Origin: Sympetrum striolatum
Lineage: Eukaryota > Arthropoda > Insecta > Odonata > Libellulidae
Length of the DNA: 64,000 nt
Assembly (NCBI GenBank): GCA_947579665.1
Contig: CANPUZ010000034.1
Coordinates: forward strand, 248,001 to 312,000
Direction of reading: 5' to 3'
The notes beneath the pieces were generated by a model, which had not been told where the DNA came from, did no database searches, and worked only from the letters and a program-made list of their open reading frames with translations. The first letter of the stretch is position 1, and every line of letters begins with the position of its first letter. A program made the translations under genes and the position numbers. This document shows, piece by piece, positions 32,050 through 44,700 of the stretch.

Positions 32050-35000
32050 TATCAAATAATATTCGAAATACGTAACGAAGAAGGTTCATTTTTACTTGCC
32101 TTAGGAGACCAAGTTATGTTACTTGTGACATTTTGCCTCATATTTTAATTAATTTGAAACGAAATATTCAAAATTAGCTACCTCAGATATCCCTCATAAA
32201 TTTCCTTATGAAATTAAGAAGATAGTGAGTGGAAATTGATTTCCGGTTGCTAATGAATTCATGGAAATAAATTTCAGCTTTGAACAAACATGCTGCAATC
32301 TGATCGGTCGAATTCTCCAACGCCCACCTCTCAATTTGAACATTTTGATTAATTATAATAATAATTAAAAAGTCATTAAATTGTATGAAGTATAACCTTC
32401 ATCGTAATTTCAATTATCTAGATCATTAATTTTCATGAACTATATATTTCTACTTCACGTTTATTTGGAATTATCATAGAAGGGATTGCTCGAAATATTG
32501 TAGTCTTTATGAATGTTGACAGTTAAATGATTTTTTAAGATATTACAATTTTATAACGATAACTACCTTAAGATTCTTATAACTGTGTCAAAACATAACG
32601 AATTATTTTATCTTATTTATCGCAATAATAACTCCTACTTTGTGATAGCAAAAGAATGGGAATTGCGTACTGATATAACTTATAAGGTCCATGTGGCGGA
32701 CTGATATAAATTTAAAGTAAATCTATTGTTGTATGTGCTAACATTGGAGACCTTTAACGAATGAAAAATAATCGAAAAGAAGGGGAATTTGTTCACAAAA
32801 TATCCGCACTAGCGATCATCCTTAAATAGAAATTATAATAACATTAGATTCCAATTCCATTTAAATAAAGTAAATAATTTATTGCTTGAATTTCAAAAGT
32901 GGATTCTTTTAAATAAAAATTAGCGACTCTCCTTTAAGTAGTTATTTGTTTCAAAAAACATAAAAGGATATTAAAGACGTTGAATTTCGATCGTGGTCAG
33001 TCTAGTCGCGAGAGGCCCGGGTCATAAATTCAACCTTTGCGGATCAAGGATCACTGATTAATCAACGTCACTCAATACGCTAAGTTATCAAATTTAGTGA
33101 GTGAAGAGTGAAATTTATATATCTATAGTATTAATTCGCGACATGATAATGTGACGTGTTAATTTTTATGCATATTCAATACTATTCTCTCACCAGCTAG
33201 ACAGTTTTAAATGTAGAAGAAAGACTACGTTGAAATACCATACGTTAAAATTGCATGATAATATGAAATAATTGAAAGGCCATTATATATCACCATTACT
33301 GCAATTAGTCATCACCTTTTTAAATGGTTAGAGTAATATATAGAAACTGAAGTATATTTATGGAGAAGTACTAATAATATCTTGCACTACGGAAACATCG
33401 CTCTACTATTACGACTATGATATTGAAGAAATTTTGCCAAAGTGATTAAAACTTATGCATGGAAAGGAAAATATGAATTACCTTGAAAAAGAGCACGGAA
33501 AGAATCCCGTATTTTCAGTCTGCACCATAAGAAATCTTTTGCATACATTTGAGATGCTAGTGGCACAAGGTAAGATTTAGGTCACATTTCGCATTATGAG
33601 ATATTTACCGATATCAAATTAAAGTATACTGTTATCGTCAACGTGATACAATGAAATGTACTTTGCATTCCTTGGCTCGTCCGAGGTAGGTAATGCACCA
33701 CATTGAACTATGGAAGTCGAGGAGAAAGCATTCTAGGTCATTGAAACAAAACATCGAGATAAGCGAAACACTTTACGATATATTGCTCGCTCACTTTGGA
33801 AAGAATTTTATCTTAAAAGGAACGGAAAGGGAAAGCGAAATCATCTTTGTGTGTGTATGTATACAAGTAACTCTCACTTCTCTTTACAGAGATTTAGAAT
33901 GAGGCGGGAAAGCGAAACTGCATGCTTATGACTAACGAAGCAAAGCACCAAGGCTAATCGGATAAAATCATGGCTCCCGAAATGTAATACTTCGCTCTGA
34001 CTAAAAACTAGCAATAAATTAAGTAAAAAAAACATGGCCTGTTTAGATTATTTTGGTAACAATACAGTGATAGCAACCGAACAGGACAGCACAATTTCAG
34101 AGACTGTTATTAATATCACCGTAGAAAGCTATCTAAAATTCGAATTGATAAGATTATAAAACCTGTACCATTTTCCCTATTCGGATATATGGAGTAAACG
34201 CGGAAAGGTACGTGTTTATTAGTAACTAGGGGAGCAATGCACCACAGCTAAATCTCACAGGTAGGGAATGAAAAGGAGATTAAGTCAAACAGATCATAGG
34301 AATTGCCAAGTCTTACAGCTTATGTTCATAATGTTCAAGAACGATATCCTTTGAAACATAACTTCTTGTTAATGAATTTAAGAATTTAGTTTATGAGAAA
34401 GTTTAACTCTGAAATAATTATCTAATTCAGATGAATCTCCAATAAAACTCTATATAAATCTATCTTTCTCTATGTGAAGGGCTTTTACTAGACTAATACG
34501 AAACAGCGAAGAAAGAGAAGGCATGATACCGGATTAATCTATGAGAGGCTTATTGCCTGAACTACCAAATAAGACCCTTAATAAGAGAAGAAATTGCCTA
34601 TGCACTGGTATAATTCTGTTAAAGTCCAATCGTTGCTTAGACAGCGAAAAGATATTAATACCGAAGAGCATGATTTATTAGCAATTGAGTTACGAATACT
34701 ATATGTGGAACGAGACCATCGTGGACTGCATTTTATGATAAAGCGTGGAATCGCAAAGTAAAGGTTTGAGGTTTCCATTATAACATAACTGCTCGTGGTA
34801 AAGGTACAAAGAAACGAATAAAGCTGTAACGAGGTGTTCTAATTTCGGAAAGAGCGAATACTTAGGTCCGCCTGAGCCCATGACAATCACTTTCTCCACT
34901 CCTTAATTACCATCTGTTTAGCTACGGCTGGATTCTTCTCTTAAACGTCGCCTATTCTTTCTCAAATATGTCCAAGCGGATGAAAGTTTCGGCACGATAT

Positions 35001-35690
35001 TTACCAATATCTAAACAATATATGGCTCGCGAATGATTTAAATTGATCGTTTCACATGGGTCAGTTCTATCAGAAAAGGCTGACATGTAGTCTGAATAAT
35101 ATTCTTTGAAACGATTTTAAGTTAACGGTAAACGGTAAAGGTGATATCAGAAAGAACTATCTAACTTAGTGGAGGTGGAGTGCTGAGATAACTCAAACCG
35201 GCAAAGCAAATCCAGGCTAGCTGGAATTACCAAAGAGGAATTATATTTAATGATTTATCATATTCATGCGTTTGTGTTAGCATTGCTGATTTTCTTTATG
35301 CCTAGAATATTAATTATTCCTAGGAAAATGATTTAAATGATACGAATCGAAAATATAATATTAATTTTTCGATATCAAAAATAAAGTCCAGGTGATAAAG
35401 CGAGATACGGGAAGAACTAATATGTTCAAATGCCTACGTTTGTGCATACAGTATGAAAAAGTAAAAAATGACCATGAGCATTGGCGGTGAAAGAATTTAG
35501 AAGGTGATTTCGGATGTACAGAGAAAGCATTTCCATGGTCCCAGCTGGCTTTTCTAAAAATTGCGATGGGGAAGATTCACTGAGGATCTATCGATTATAT
35601 TTTAGGAGGCAAAGCATTTTCATGATTCAGAACATACAAATAGCAATGTATTCTAAAATTCCAAGATTCCGAAAATATTTCAAAAAATAT
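32050..35690. other. no gene recognised
   Basis: AT-rich sequence. A few short open frames lack motifs. I looked on the minus strand for a third-exon homologue (the EELWRR / EISKEEIE region) of the gene whose exons 1 and 2 lie at 35,724-36,538 and did not find one. Confidence 0.4.
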
Positions 35691-35723
35691 ATGATGAAGC
35701 ACATTAATATGTATTCTGTTTAC

Positions 35724-35844
35724 CTGATATCCGGTTCACCAATGTCCTCCTCGGTGACGAATCCTTCCACCGCCACTTCCGAAATTCCAGTTAGTGATAC
35801 GCCAGTCCATTCCGAAAATCCGAGAAAATTCAATTTCTCAATAT
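35724..35844 (-). CDS. exon 2 of an unknown gene, best-preserved copy
   Basis: A 121-bp minus-strand exon with acceptor TTTTGACAG and donor GTAAAC. It is open throughout as 2 nt + 39 codons + 2 nt. Joined to exon 1 phase (one G) it reads DIEKLNFLGFSEWTGV, SLTGISEVAVEGF and VTEEDIGEPDI, an acidic, soluble-looking segment. The phase left at its end (AG) fits the ancestral third-exon acceptor TAG|G seen at array edges (giving Arg-Thr-Ser). The family is not recognised. The neighbouring minus exon 1 copy has lost its ATG, so this copy may be a well-kept pseudogene exon or use another first exon. Confidence 0.5.
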
Positions 35845-36303
35845 CTGTCAAAATTAAAACATTAAATTAATTAAATTTTGAATAAATTCAATCAGGCAAG
35901 CGTTTAATCCAAGAGCTATGGGCGTGTATGAACTTCTATCGGTAGCATTCAAAGAACGATGCTCGTTATTTTGAAATGAAAGTGACCGTTATAAAAAAGG
36001 TCCATGATACCCCGTTAAATAAAAAATATGTATTAAAAGGAAACCGGAGATATTTTATTTGGTCGATTAAGTTGAATAAGGCATTTATTTAATTTTATGA
36101 ATTAGATAGTATGTTTCTATTTCGAGCGTGAGAAGTAAAACATTCCATATATCAAATTAGATGAATCGGAAACACTAAATACTGCTTGAATAACAATAAT
36201 AACTGCTTAGTTAAAAAATTAAGGAATTTTGAAATTCCATACAATCAGATAATATCTCAAATGAAGTATGATGAAACAAATGAATATATATTCTATTCAC
36301 GTA

Positions 36304-36425
36304 ATTTAGAGATCCGGTTGTCCGCTGTGATGTGAGTGACGAATCCTTCAACAGCACTTTTCTTCCGAAATCATAAGTACTGATACACCGATGTGGAAAT
36401 CCAAGAAAATTCAATGCCAGTAGAT
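36304..36425 (-). pseudogene. diverged exon 2 copy
   Basis: Homologous to 35,724-35,844 (shared LNFLGF, and GAAGGATTCGTCAC near the end) and preceded by a good acceptor (TTGTCTTCAG). It carries indels that disrupt the frame. Its 3' side CGGATCTCTAAATTACGTGA matches the plus-strand copy at 40,870-40,895 better than 35,724. It is an internal duplication within the left arm. Confidence 0.55.
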
Positions 36426-36519
36426 CTGAAGACAATGAAACATCAAATTGTATAAAATTATGTTTGAATTAACTCATTAAATTCATTGAGCAACAGTTTT
36501 TTTAGAAAATTTTACTTAC

Positions 36520-36607
36520 CGACTACACCAGAAGAAATCTCGTCGACGACTGAGGAAAAAACCGTTTCTATAAACTTTGAACAGAAATCAAGAAATCTGA
36601 TTGGCCG
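36520..36607 (-). pseudogene. promoter and exon 1 copy, start codon lost
   Basis: Mirror of 39,430-39,516: CCAAT box (CTGATTGGCC, 36,598-36,607), initiator TCAGTC (36,548-36,553), then codons TCT TCT GGT GTA GTC G and donor GTAAGT (36,514-36,519). The initiation codon is ATT instead of ATG (36,536-36,538). Promoter elements are conserved better than the codons around them. Confidence 0.6.
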
Positions 36608-37049
36608 AATTTGGATTCCCCCACCCCATTGTTAATAGTTTATACTAAAGTACTAATTGTTATTGTAAATTGCATGTTGTTTATAAATAATATTTAAAAT
36701 TATGCATATATTTTTTCAATTAAAATGCTTACTTGAAAAACTTGAATCTCGGTAAATGTTTTACGTAATTTCATATCCTACTTATGGCGGTTGTATCTAC
36801 CCATCTTGTATTAACAAAAGAATGCGAAGAGCGCATCGTCCTACTTAATTGATTTACATCATAATTGCTTATAATATTTTATCCAAATCTCTCTTTGATT
36901 GAAAATATGAATTACACAAGCATTTACGGTGAAATTAATGTCTTATAGGAATTTTAATCACTTTCCTTTTTCGGAATTTGTTTGTTAAGATTCCTCTGCT
37001 GCCCATCCACAATTGACCTTCTCTGCACAAGAAATAAGTATTGCAAGTA

Positions 37050-39040
37050 TTATGAAATGCAAGAAGTTCCGTATCGATGCAGTGGCTTTGGATGAATCCC
37101 TAACGAAACAGCAAGAGCAAGAAGAAGAACAACATAACATTTCACGGTGAATACATTTCTCTCGATGGAGTTCTAATTATGAATTACAATATTGATAGAA
37201 GGATTAATCTAATTGTTCGTAGAAAACGATGGTCATTAAATTCAAGGGTGCGCTACTGTGAATGCAAGAATGACCTTCTTAAAAGCTATAATTATGTATC
37301 TCATTAGGAATCTTTCATGTCACACTCTTGGCGGGACTGTTATTCAATAAGCATACCTTTTAGTTCTCTCGTCTTGAAATTCTTCCCAGCATTCTGTCTT
37401 CACGCATTTAGAGTATTGATTACTTCTTTAACTTACATGTCTTACTATCTTATGAAAAACCTTTCGATTTAAGATGTCCTAACATTACGTGCCAGTAACT
37501 TTAATCGTTGATGATTCGTAAAGTATTGTAAAAAGTACACGGATTCAATTTTCTCATTCATTCACTGTTCGGAAGGACATTACGAGATGGATGACCTCCT
37601 ATGCTCTCCAGAGAAACTCCCTCTTCCAAAATTCCTGAGGTTAACTTTCGCGTCCGATTTTTCGAGAACTCTATCTAAAAGAATGCGTTCCGAGTAATTT
37701 TAGAGTTAGAATACGACCACCATTTTGAGTCCATGACGAGAACAATCAGTCACCTGACTTTTGAGCTTTGCAACGCTTTTACGTAATTCACTTTTCAGGA
37801 CGATCGAAATAGGTGATTGTCTACGTATTAGCCTCGTGGTTGAGGTCGTATCTAAAATGGCGCCCTAAAATTAGTGATATTGAAGTGCTTAAAATGAATA
37901 TTTCTGTGAGACTAAGTGAACAAGACCGTGTTTCCTCTGGATTTCAATGCTGCAGTGAGAGTGTCACACGTGCAACGTAAGAGAATACTGAAGTTGAAAG
38001 AATAACGATGACTGAAATTCAGCTCTTCATGTAGTGATTTCTGTCGAGAAGGTGTATAGTTCTTCAACTTTGATGAGGGAATCGTTATGGAACACTAAGG
38101 AATGCATTCTTGCTGGATTTAAAAGGTAAGGTCAATCTCTGCTAACGTTTCAATGGATATAATTAATAAGACATAAGAATATATGTATGATCTATTTGAT
38201 GGACGTATGATTGAATTCTAAATTTTCGATTGTGCCGCATAGGTTTACGAAGACGTTCTACACAGCCATTGGTATTTTATGTCAATATTTGAGATTCTGG
38301 AATGTTTAATACCGCTGAGCACGATACCTTGTTACAGATATCCGGCTTGTTCATGTACGATACTATTTCACAAAGAGTTTACTTTTCCTAAGCGTGATAC
38401 TTCTGTAAAGTGTTGATTAAAAGGGACTGCTCATTTCCTGAAAATGAACATATATAATTTGGTGCGTGTGCTCATTCTCCCAGTATTTGCAGACACATTT
38501 TATATTCCAATGGTCTTTGTATAAGGGAATTCCATTCACATCTCAAAAGAAAAAGGATTGTTATTCGGTCGCAGAAATCATTCGCAGTTGATCATTCTTC
38601 TTTCGATCAATTTGGTGAAATTAGGTGACCGTGCAAATAAACTAAATATAATATTCTGTTACATATTATATTTATACATGCTGTGAATGTAATTTGTAGA
38701 AGGGCAAAGAAAAATATTCAGAAGAAAGGTGGAAAGAAATGTTACGAAGTAGTCAACATTCTAGATTTGTAAAGACTAAGTAAAAATAAAGCATTTCATT
38801 CGAAAGAACTAAAATTCTCGATTTTGAGTAGCATTTCCTTGGCACACAAAATTTAAGCTATGACAAACATCTTATCTCAGCCTTTTAGATGGTCATTCTT
38901 GTATTCAGGGTAGAATGTCCTTTAATTTCATATTCTTCTAGTTTTGCAAACAAATCGAGGAAACCCATTATCAAATTGAAATAGAAATATAATTATTTAA
39001 TGCTTATTTTTATATTTGAAATGGGAGAGAAAGAAATCGT
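37050..39040. other. spacer between inverted arms
   Basis: Mostly unique sequence lying between two divergently pointing promoters. A 51-codon minus-strand ORF (36,985-37,140) at its left edge has a hydrophobic run (FLHFIILAILISCA) but no other support. No gene assigned. Confidence 0.4.
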
Positions 39041-39429
39041 AACATATACAATCCGAAATAGGAAAGTGATTATTACTAATATAAGACATCGAAGCATCGA
39101 AAATCCTCATTTGATATATTTTCAATAAAAGAATATTTTTATAGATAATGTGAGGTTTTATAGATGAAATCAATGAAGTGAGAAGATGCGCTCATCGCAT
39201 TCTTTTGTTAATACATGATGAATTGTTCTAAATTTTGATAAATAGGATATGTAATTACGTAACATAATAAAAAAGATCTAAATTTCTTCGATTATACATC
39301 CAAAATATAAAAAAAGTAAAATTTTAAATATTAGTTATACTTTTAAGTAAATGCTAATTCAATTACACTTTGTATTTGTATTTACCTAATTAACATACTT
39401 GGGGGGGCGGGCAACGGTTGTTCTAATTC

Positions 39430-39497
39430 GGCCAATCAGATTTCAGCATTTCTATTCAAAGTTTAAAGAAGAGGTTTTTTCCTCAGTCGTCGCTGAG
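39430..39497 (+). promoter_or_regulatory. promoter with CCAAT box and initiator
   Basis: GGCCAATCAG (39,430-39,439) lies ~45 bp upstream of TCAGTC (39,483-39,488), a match to the arthropod initiator TCAGTY. The 5' UTR would be only ~14 nt. Both elements recur in the mirrored copy at 36,548-36,607 while other positions differ. No TATA box is seen. Confidence 0.55.
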
Positions 39498-39516
39498 ATG
39501 TCTTCTGGTGCAGTCG
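39498..39516 (+). CDS. exon 1 of an unknown gene
   Basis: ATG TCT TCT GGT GCA GTC G followed by donor GTAAGT (39,517-39,522): codons for MSSGAV plus one base. The downstream partner exon 2 (acceptor TTTTCAG at 40,756-40,762) fits in phase only after removing one inserted T in this copy. The mirrored duplicate and the match in splice phase with exon 2 (35,844) are the main support for a genuine exon this short. Confidence 0.5.
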
Positions 39517-40084
39517 GTAAGTAAACCTATTTTGTGACAAACCGTTACTCATTTGAATTTCGTGTCTTGCTTTACATATTTAGAATATTTTTGCAAAGGA
39601 ATTTCTTAGTCTTACGATTTCTTTCAAAATAATTAATTTTCCTTTTGTGAATAATCGTTGAATACCTGAGTGCACGCAGTTTTACGTTTAAAAATGCTCC
39701 CCGTTACCACTCCTGATTTCGTTGAACGTTAAGTTGTATAAGGTATGATGTAAGAATATTTTCTGTGATCTTGATTTAAAGAAATCAAACTCAAGAAATT
39801 GGTTTCTGGAGCTATAATTTTACATACCGATTTCATCTTGTTTCTTATAATTAGCACATGCAATTAATTACAATCTGTTATTGAAAGGAACCAACTTCCT
39901 TCATCGCGCCTTATGTAGCATAAGCAAATTCATTTTAATTTCCGTTCGATTTATTTAGTATTAAGTTTAATTTATTTATTATTCGTGATCGATTATCGTA
40001 AGCAGTTCGCAATTTTTGCCATCTCCTTACGATCACAATTAACTGCGATACTTGGTTAATCTTAGATAAAACAATTTATGGATA

Positions 40085-40195
40085 AAAATTGGGCTTTTCT
40101 GAGACTCGAACCCGGTACTCCGCTCGTCGAGTGGTTGTTACTCGTCTGACAGGAGCATTCCTTAACCGGGACATAGATGTTCTAGTCAACTAGTC
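40085..40195 (-). repeat. tRNA-derived SINE fragment
   Basis: On the minus strand a B box (GGGTTCGAGTCTC) follows a tRNA-like stretch with CCCGGTTAAGGAATGC as a possible A-box region and CCTGTCAGACGAGTAAC in the anticodon-arm position. Acceptor-stem pairing and the CCA-side discriminator are not convincing, so this is more likely a SINE head than a tRNA gene. Confidence 0.4.
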
Positions 40196-40762
40196 GCAAA
40201 TAGACATTAACGGAAATCCAAGTTTAAAACGTGCCGTGCTATTTCATGCTGTTCTGGACAGATACTATAAAATTCAATCATATCTAACACTCTTTAAGTA
40301 ATTGCTGCTGGTCCTGGTATTATATAATTATTTAAACTTTTACGGTTGCTTGACGGTTTTATACATGAAGTTTTAGCTATCTGCTATAAATCTGATGCAT
40401 GACATTATACATTTTTCGTGCATCCGACCAGTGTTTAGTGTTTTCTGATCATCAGAAATAAGTCATTGAATGATTTCCATCTCCGGCTCGAAATAGAAAC
40501 CGATTATCCAATTCATTAAATTCAATAAATGCCTAACGCTATATTTGTCTCCATCATCCGGATAAAATAACTCCAGCTTCCTTCTAAAATGTAAAGTTTG
40601 ACAAGCGAATACGAGCCGATTTGGTAACGGTCACTTTGATTTCAAAATAACGAACATCGATCTTGAAAAGTTACCGAAAGAAGTTCATGCCCGTCCATGG
40701 CTCTAAAATACATGATTCAATTTAATGAACATTTTATTAATTCTATGTTAAAATATTTTCAG

Positions 40763-40888
40763 ATTTTTGAGAAATTAATTCACCATGGATTTTCGAAAAA
40801 GACTGGCGAATATCTAATTGGAATTTTGGAATTGCGTTTGAAGGATTCGTCCCCGAGTAGGAATGTGGTCAAACGGATCTCTAAATAA
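40763..40888 (+). pseudogene. exon 2 copy in the right arm
   Basis: Begins after TTTTCAG. It aligns with 35,844-35,724 throughout (EKL, GF, a TG at the same site, GI, and KDSS where the better copy has EGFVTEE). One extra T at the start shifts the frame relative to exon 1. The donor region reads CTCTAAATAACGTAAAT, giving an in-frame TAA. So the copy facing the exon array is probably not translatable as an intact exon. Confidence 0.55.
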
Positions 40889-41559
40889 CGTAAATGAAAT
40901 GTATTTAATATGTTTCATCACTTATTGTTATGATATATTTTCGGAATTTTTTGAATTTAAAAATCCTTTCTAATTCGCTGTTCTGAATTAAGAAGATGTT
41001 TTACCCTCCTCAAATATTGATGAAATTATAGAATATTAGCAAGCGCATTAGTATATAAAAACCCCAGTTATTGTAAGCAGCTCTAGTGTAGGAAGAAAAT
41101 TTACTTTTAGGAAAAGGAAAGGTTATGTATACAATTTTATGAACATACTTCATCTTCAATGTAGTCTCTGTACTTCTAAAACAATGATGTAGCAATGATC
41201 ACTCTTGTATATATTACGCTTTTGTAATTTATTTCATTTGATCGTAAATATTTTAGTTTTAGGATGGGCAGGAATAAATGAATATCTCACGTATCTATAA
41301 CCTGGGTATTGTTTTTGACAATGTTGTATTTTAAATTTCTTAGTTTTCGTTCGTAAAACCATTAAATGAAGAAGATGCTCCAGAGGAGTTATGGAAGAAG
41401 GGATGCTGTGGACCGGATGTACAGAGATTTCTAAGGAGGAAATCGAGAAAAGGATTAAGTACAATGAATGATCATACTAATCGTATACTTATTAAGATTT
41501 ATAATTTTTTTTAGTTTCCTTGATGATTTTTATTAATAAGTGTGTTTAATTAATTTTAA

Positions 41560-41705
41560 AGACATCATAGTTTAATCCTTAAGATGTAGACAACGTTCCA
41601 GAGGAGTTATGGAGGAGGGATTTGCTGTGGAATGGAACTACGGAGATTTCTAAGGAGGAAATCAAAAGAAGGAGTAAGAACTAAGAATGATCATATTAAT
41701 AGTAT
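41560..41705 (+). pseudogene. array unit 2, ancestral frame retained
   Basis: Reads DVDNVPEELWRRDLLWNGT then TEISKEEIKRRSKN before a stop, without the frameshift of the core units. A TAA precedes the segment where core units have TTG. Together with units at 51,050-51,770 it defines the ancestral exon 3. Confidence 0.6.
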
Positions 41706-44700
41706 ACATATTAAGATTTATAATTTTTTATTAGTTGCCAACATGATATTTATTGATTTGTGTGTTCTTTTAATTTCAAAGACATCGCAGGTTAATCCAA
41801 TGGATAAGGATGACGCTACAGATGAGTTATGGAGGAAGGGATGCTGTGGACCGGAACTACATAGATTTCTAAGGAGGAAATCGAGAAAAGGATTAAGTAC
41901 AATGAATGATCATACTAATCGTATACTTATTAAGATTTATAATTTTTTTTAGTTTACTTGATGATTTTTATTAATTAGTGTGTTCTTTTAATTTCAAAGA
42001 CATCATAGTTTAATCCTTAAGATGTAGACAACGTTCCAGAGGAGTTATGGAGGAAGGGATGCTGTGGACCGGATGTACAGAGATTTCTAAGGAGGAAATC
42101 GAGAAAAGGATTAAGTACAATGAATGATCATACTTATCGTATACTTATTAAGATTTATAATTTTTTAATTAGTTTCCAATATGATATTTATTGATTTGAT
42201 TTTTGTGTTCTTTTAATTTCAAAGACATCGCAGGTTAATCCATTGGATAAGGATGACACTACGGATGAGTTATGGAGGAAGGGATGCTGTGGACCGGACG
42301 TACAGAGATTTCTAAGGAGGAAATCGAGAAAAGGATAAAGTACAATGAATGATCATACTTATCGTATACTTATTAAGATTTATAATTTTTTAATTAGTTG
42401 CCAACATGATATTTATTGATTTGTGTGCTCTTTTAATTTCAAAGACATCGCAGGTTAATCCATTGGATAAGGATGACACTACAGATGAGTTATGGAGGAA
42501 GGGATGCTGTGGACCGGATGTACAGAGATTTCTAAGGAGGAAATCGAGAAAAGGATAAAGTACAATGAATGATCATACTAATCGTATACTAATTAAGATT
42601 TATAATTTTTTAATTAGTTGCCAATATGATATTTAATGATTTGTGTGTTCTTTTAATTTCAAAGACATCGCAGGTTAATCCATTGGATAAGGATGACACT
42701 ACAGATGAGTTATGGAGGAAGGGATGCTGTGGACCGGATGTACAGAGATTTCTAAGGAGGAAATCGAGAAAAGGATAAAGTACAATGAATGATCATACTA
42801 ATCGTATACTAATTAAGATTTATAATTTTTTAATTAGTTGCCAATATGATATTTAATGATTTGTGTGTTCTTTTAATTTCAAAGACATCGCAGGTTAATC
42901 CATTGGATAAGGATGTCACTACAGATGAGTTATGGAGGAAGGATGCTGTGGACCGGAACTACATAGATTTCTAAGGAGGAAATCGAGAAAAGGATTAAGT
43001 ACAATGAATGATCATACTAATCGTATACTTATTAAGATTTATAATTTTTTTTAGTTTACTTGATGATTTTTATTAATTAGTGTGTTCTTTTAATTTCAAA
43101 GACATCATAGTTTAATCCTTAAGATGTAGACAACGTTCCAGAGGAGTTATGGAGGAAGGGATGCTGTGGACCGGATGTACAGAGATTTCTAAGGAGGAAA
43201 TCGAGAAAAGGATTAAGTACAATGAATGATCATACTTATCGTATACTTATTAAGATTTGTAATTTTTTAATTAGTTTCCAATATGATATTTATTGATTTG
43301 ATTTTTGTGTTCTTTTAATTTCAAAGACATCGCAGGTTAATCCATTGGATAAGGATGACACAACAGATGAGTTATGGAGGAAGGGATGCTGTGGACCGGA
43401 CGTACAGAGATTTCTAAGGAGGAAATCGAGAAAAGGATAAAGTACAATGAATGATCATACTTATCGTATACTTATTAAGATTTATAATTTTTTAATTAGT
43501 TGCCAATATGATATTTATTGATTTGTGTGCTCTTTTAATTTAAAAGACATCGCAGGTTAATCCATTGGATAAGGATAACACTACAGATGAGTTATGGAGG
43601 AAGGGATGCTGTGGACCGGATGTACAGAGATTTCTAAGGAGGAAATCGAGAAAAGGATTAAATACAATGAATGATCATACTTATCGTATACTTATTAAGA
43701 TTTATAATTTTTTAATTAGTTGCCACTATGATATTTAATGATTTGTGTGTTCTTTTAATTTCAAAGACATCGCAGGTTAATCCATTGGATAAGGATGATA
43801 CAACAGATGAGTTATGGAGGAAGGGATGCTGTGGACCGGAACTACATAGATTTCTAAGGAGGAAATCGAGAAAACGATTAAGTACAATGAATGATCATAC
43901 TTATCGTATACTTATTAATATTTACAATTATTTAATTAGTTGCCAATATGATATTTATTGATTTTTGTGTTCTTTTTATTTCAAAGACATCGCAGGTTAA
44001 TCCATTGGATAAGGATGACACTACGGATGAGTTATGGAGGAAGGGATGCTGTGGACCGGAACTACATAGATTTCTAAGGAGGAAATCGAGAAAAGGATAA
44101 AGTACAATGAATGATCATACTAATCGTATACTTATTAAGATTTATAATTTTTTAATTAGTTGCCAATATGATATTTATTGATTTTTGTGTTCTTTTTATT
44201 TCAAAGACATCGCAGGTTAATCCATTGGATAAGGATGACACTACAGATGAGTTATGGAGGAAGGGATGCTGTGGACCGGAACTACATAGATTTCTAAGGA
44301 GGAAATCGAGAAAAGGATAAAGTACAATGAATGATCATACTAATCGTATACTTATTAAGATTTATAATTTTTTAATTAGTTGCCAATATGATATTTATTG
44401 ATGTTTGTGTTCTTTTAATTTCAAAGACATCGAAGGTTAATCCATTGGATAAGGATGACACTACAGATGAGTTATGGAGGAAGGGATGCTGTGGACCGGA
44501 TGTACAGAGATTTCTAAGGAGGAAATCGAGAAAACGATTAAGTACAATGAATGATCATACTAATCGTATACTTTTAAGATTTATAATTTTTTAATTAGTT
44601 GCCAATATGATATTTATTGATGTTTGTGTTCTTTTAATTTCAAAGACATCGAAGGTTAATCCATTTGATAAGGATGACACTACAGATGAGTTATGGAGGA

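Larger units (their letters stand above)
35700..37050 (-). repeat. left arm of a divergent inverted duplication
   Basis: This arm is the reverse complement, at moderate identity, of 39,040-40,900. Matching landmarks: exon 2 (35,724-35,844 with 40,763-40,888), the block GGTCACTTTC.TTTCAAAA with AACGA.CATCG (about 35,940-36,000 with 40,635-40,665), exon 1 and promoter (36,520-36,607 with 39,430-39,516), and TGCGCTC.TCGCATTCTTTTG (about 36,810 with 39,190). An additional diverged exon 2 copy sits at about 36,304-36,425 only in this arm. The arms are separated by about 2 kb. Confidence 0.75.
39040..40900 (+). repeat. right arm of a divergent inverted duplication
   Basis: Reverse-complement partner of 35,700-37,050. 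It is longer because the interval between exon 1 and exon 2 contains extra sequence, including a tRNA-like SINE fragment near 40,085-40,195. This arm leads into the 220-bp exon array. Confidence 0.75.
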
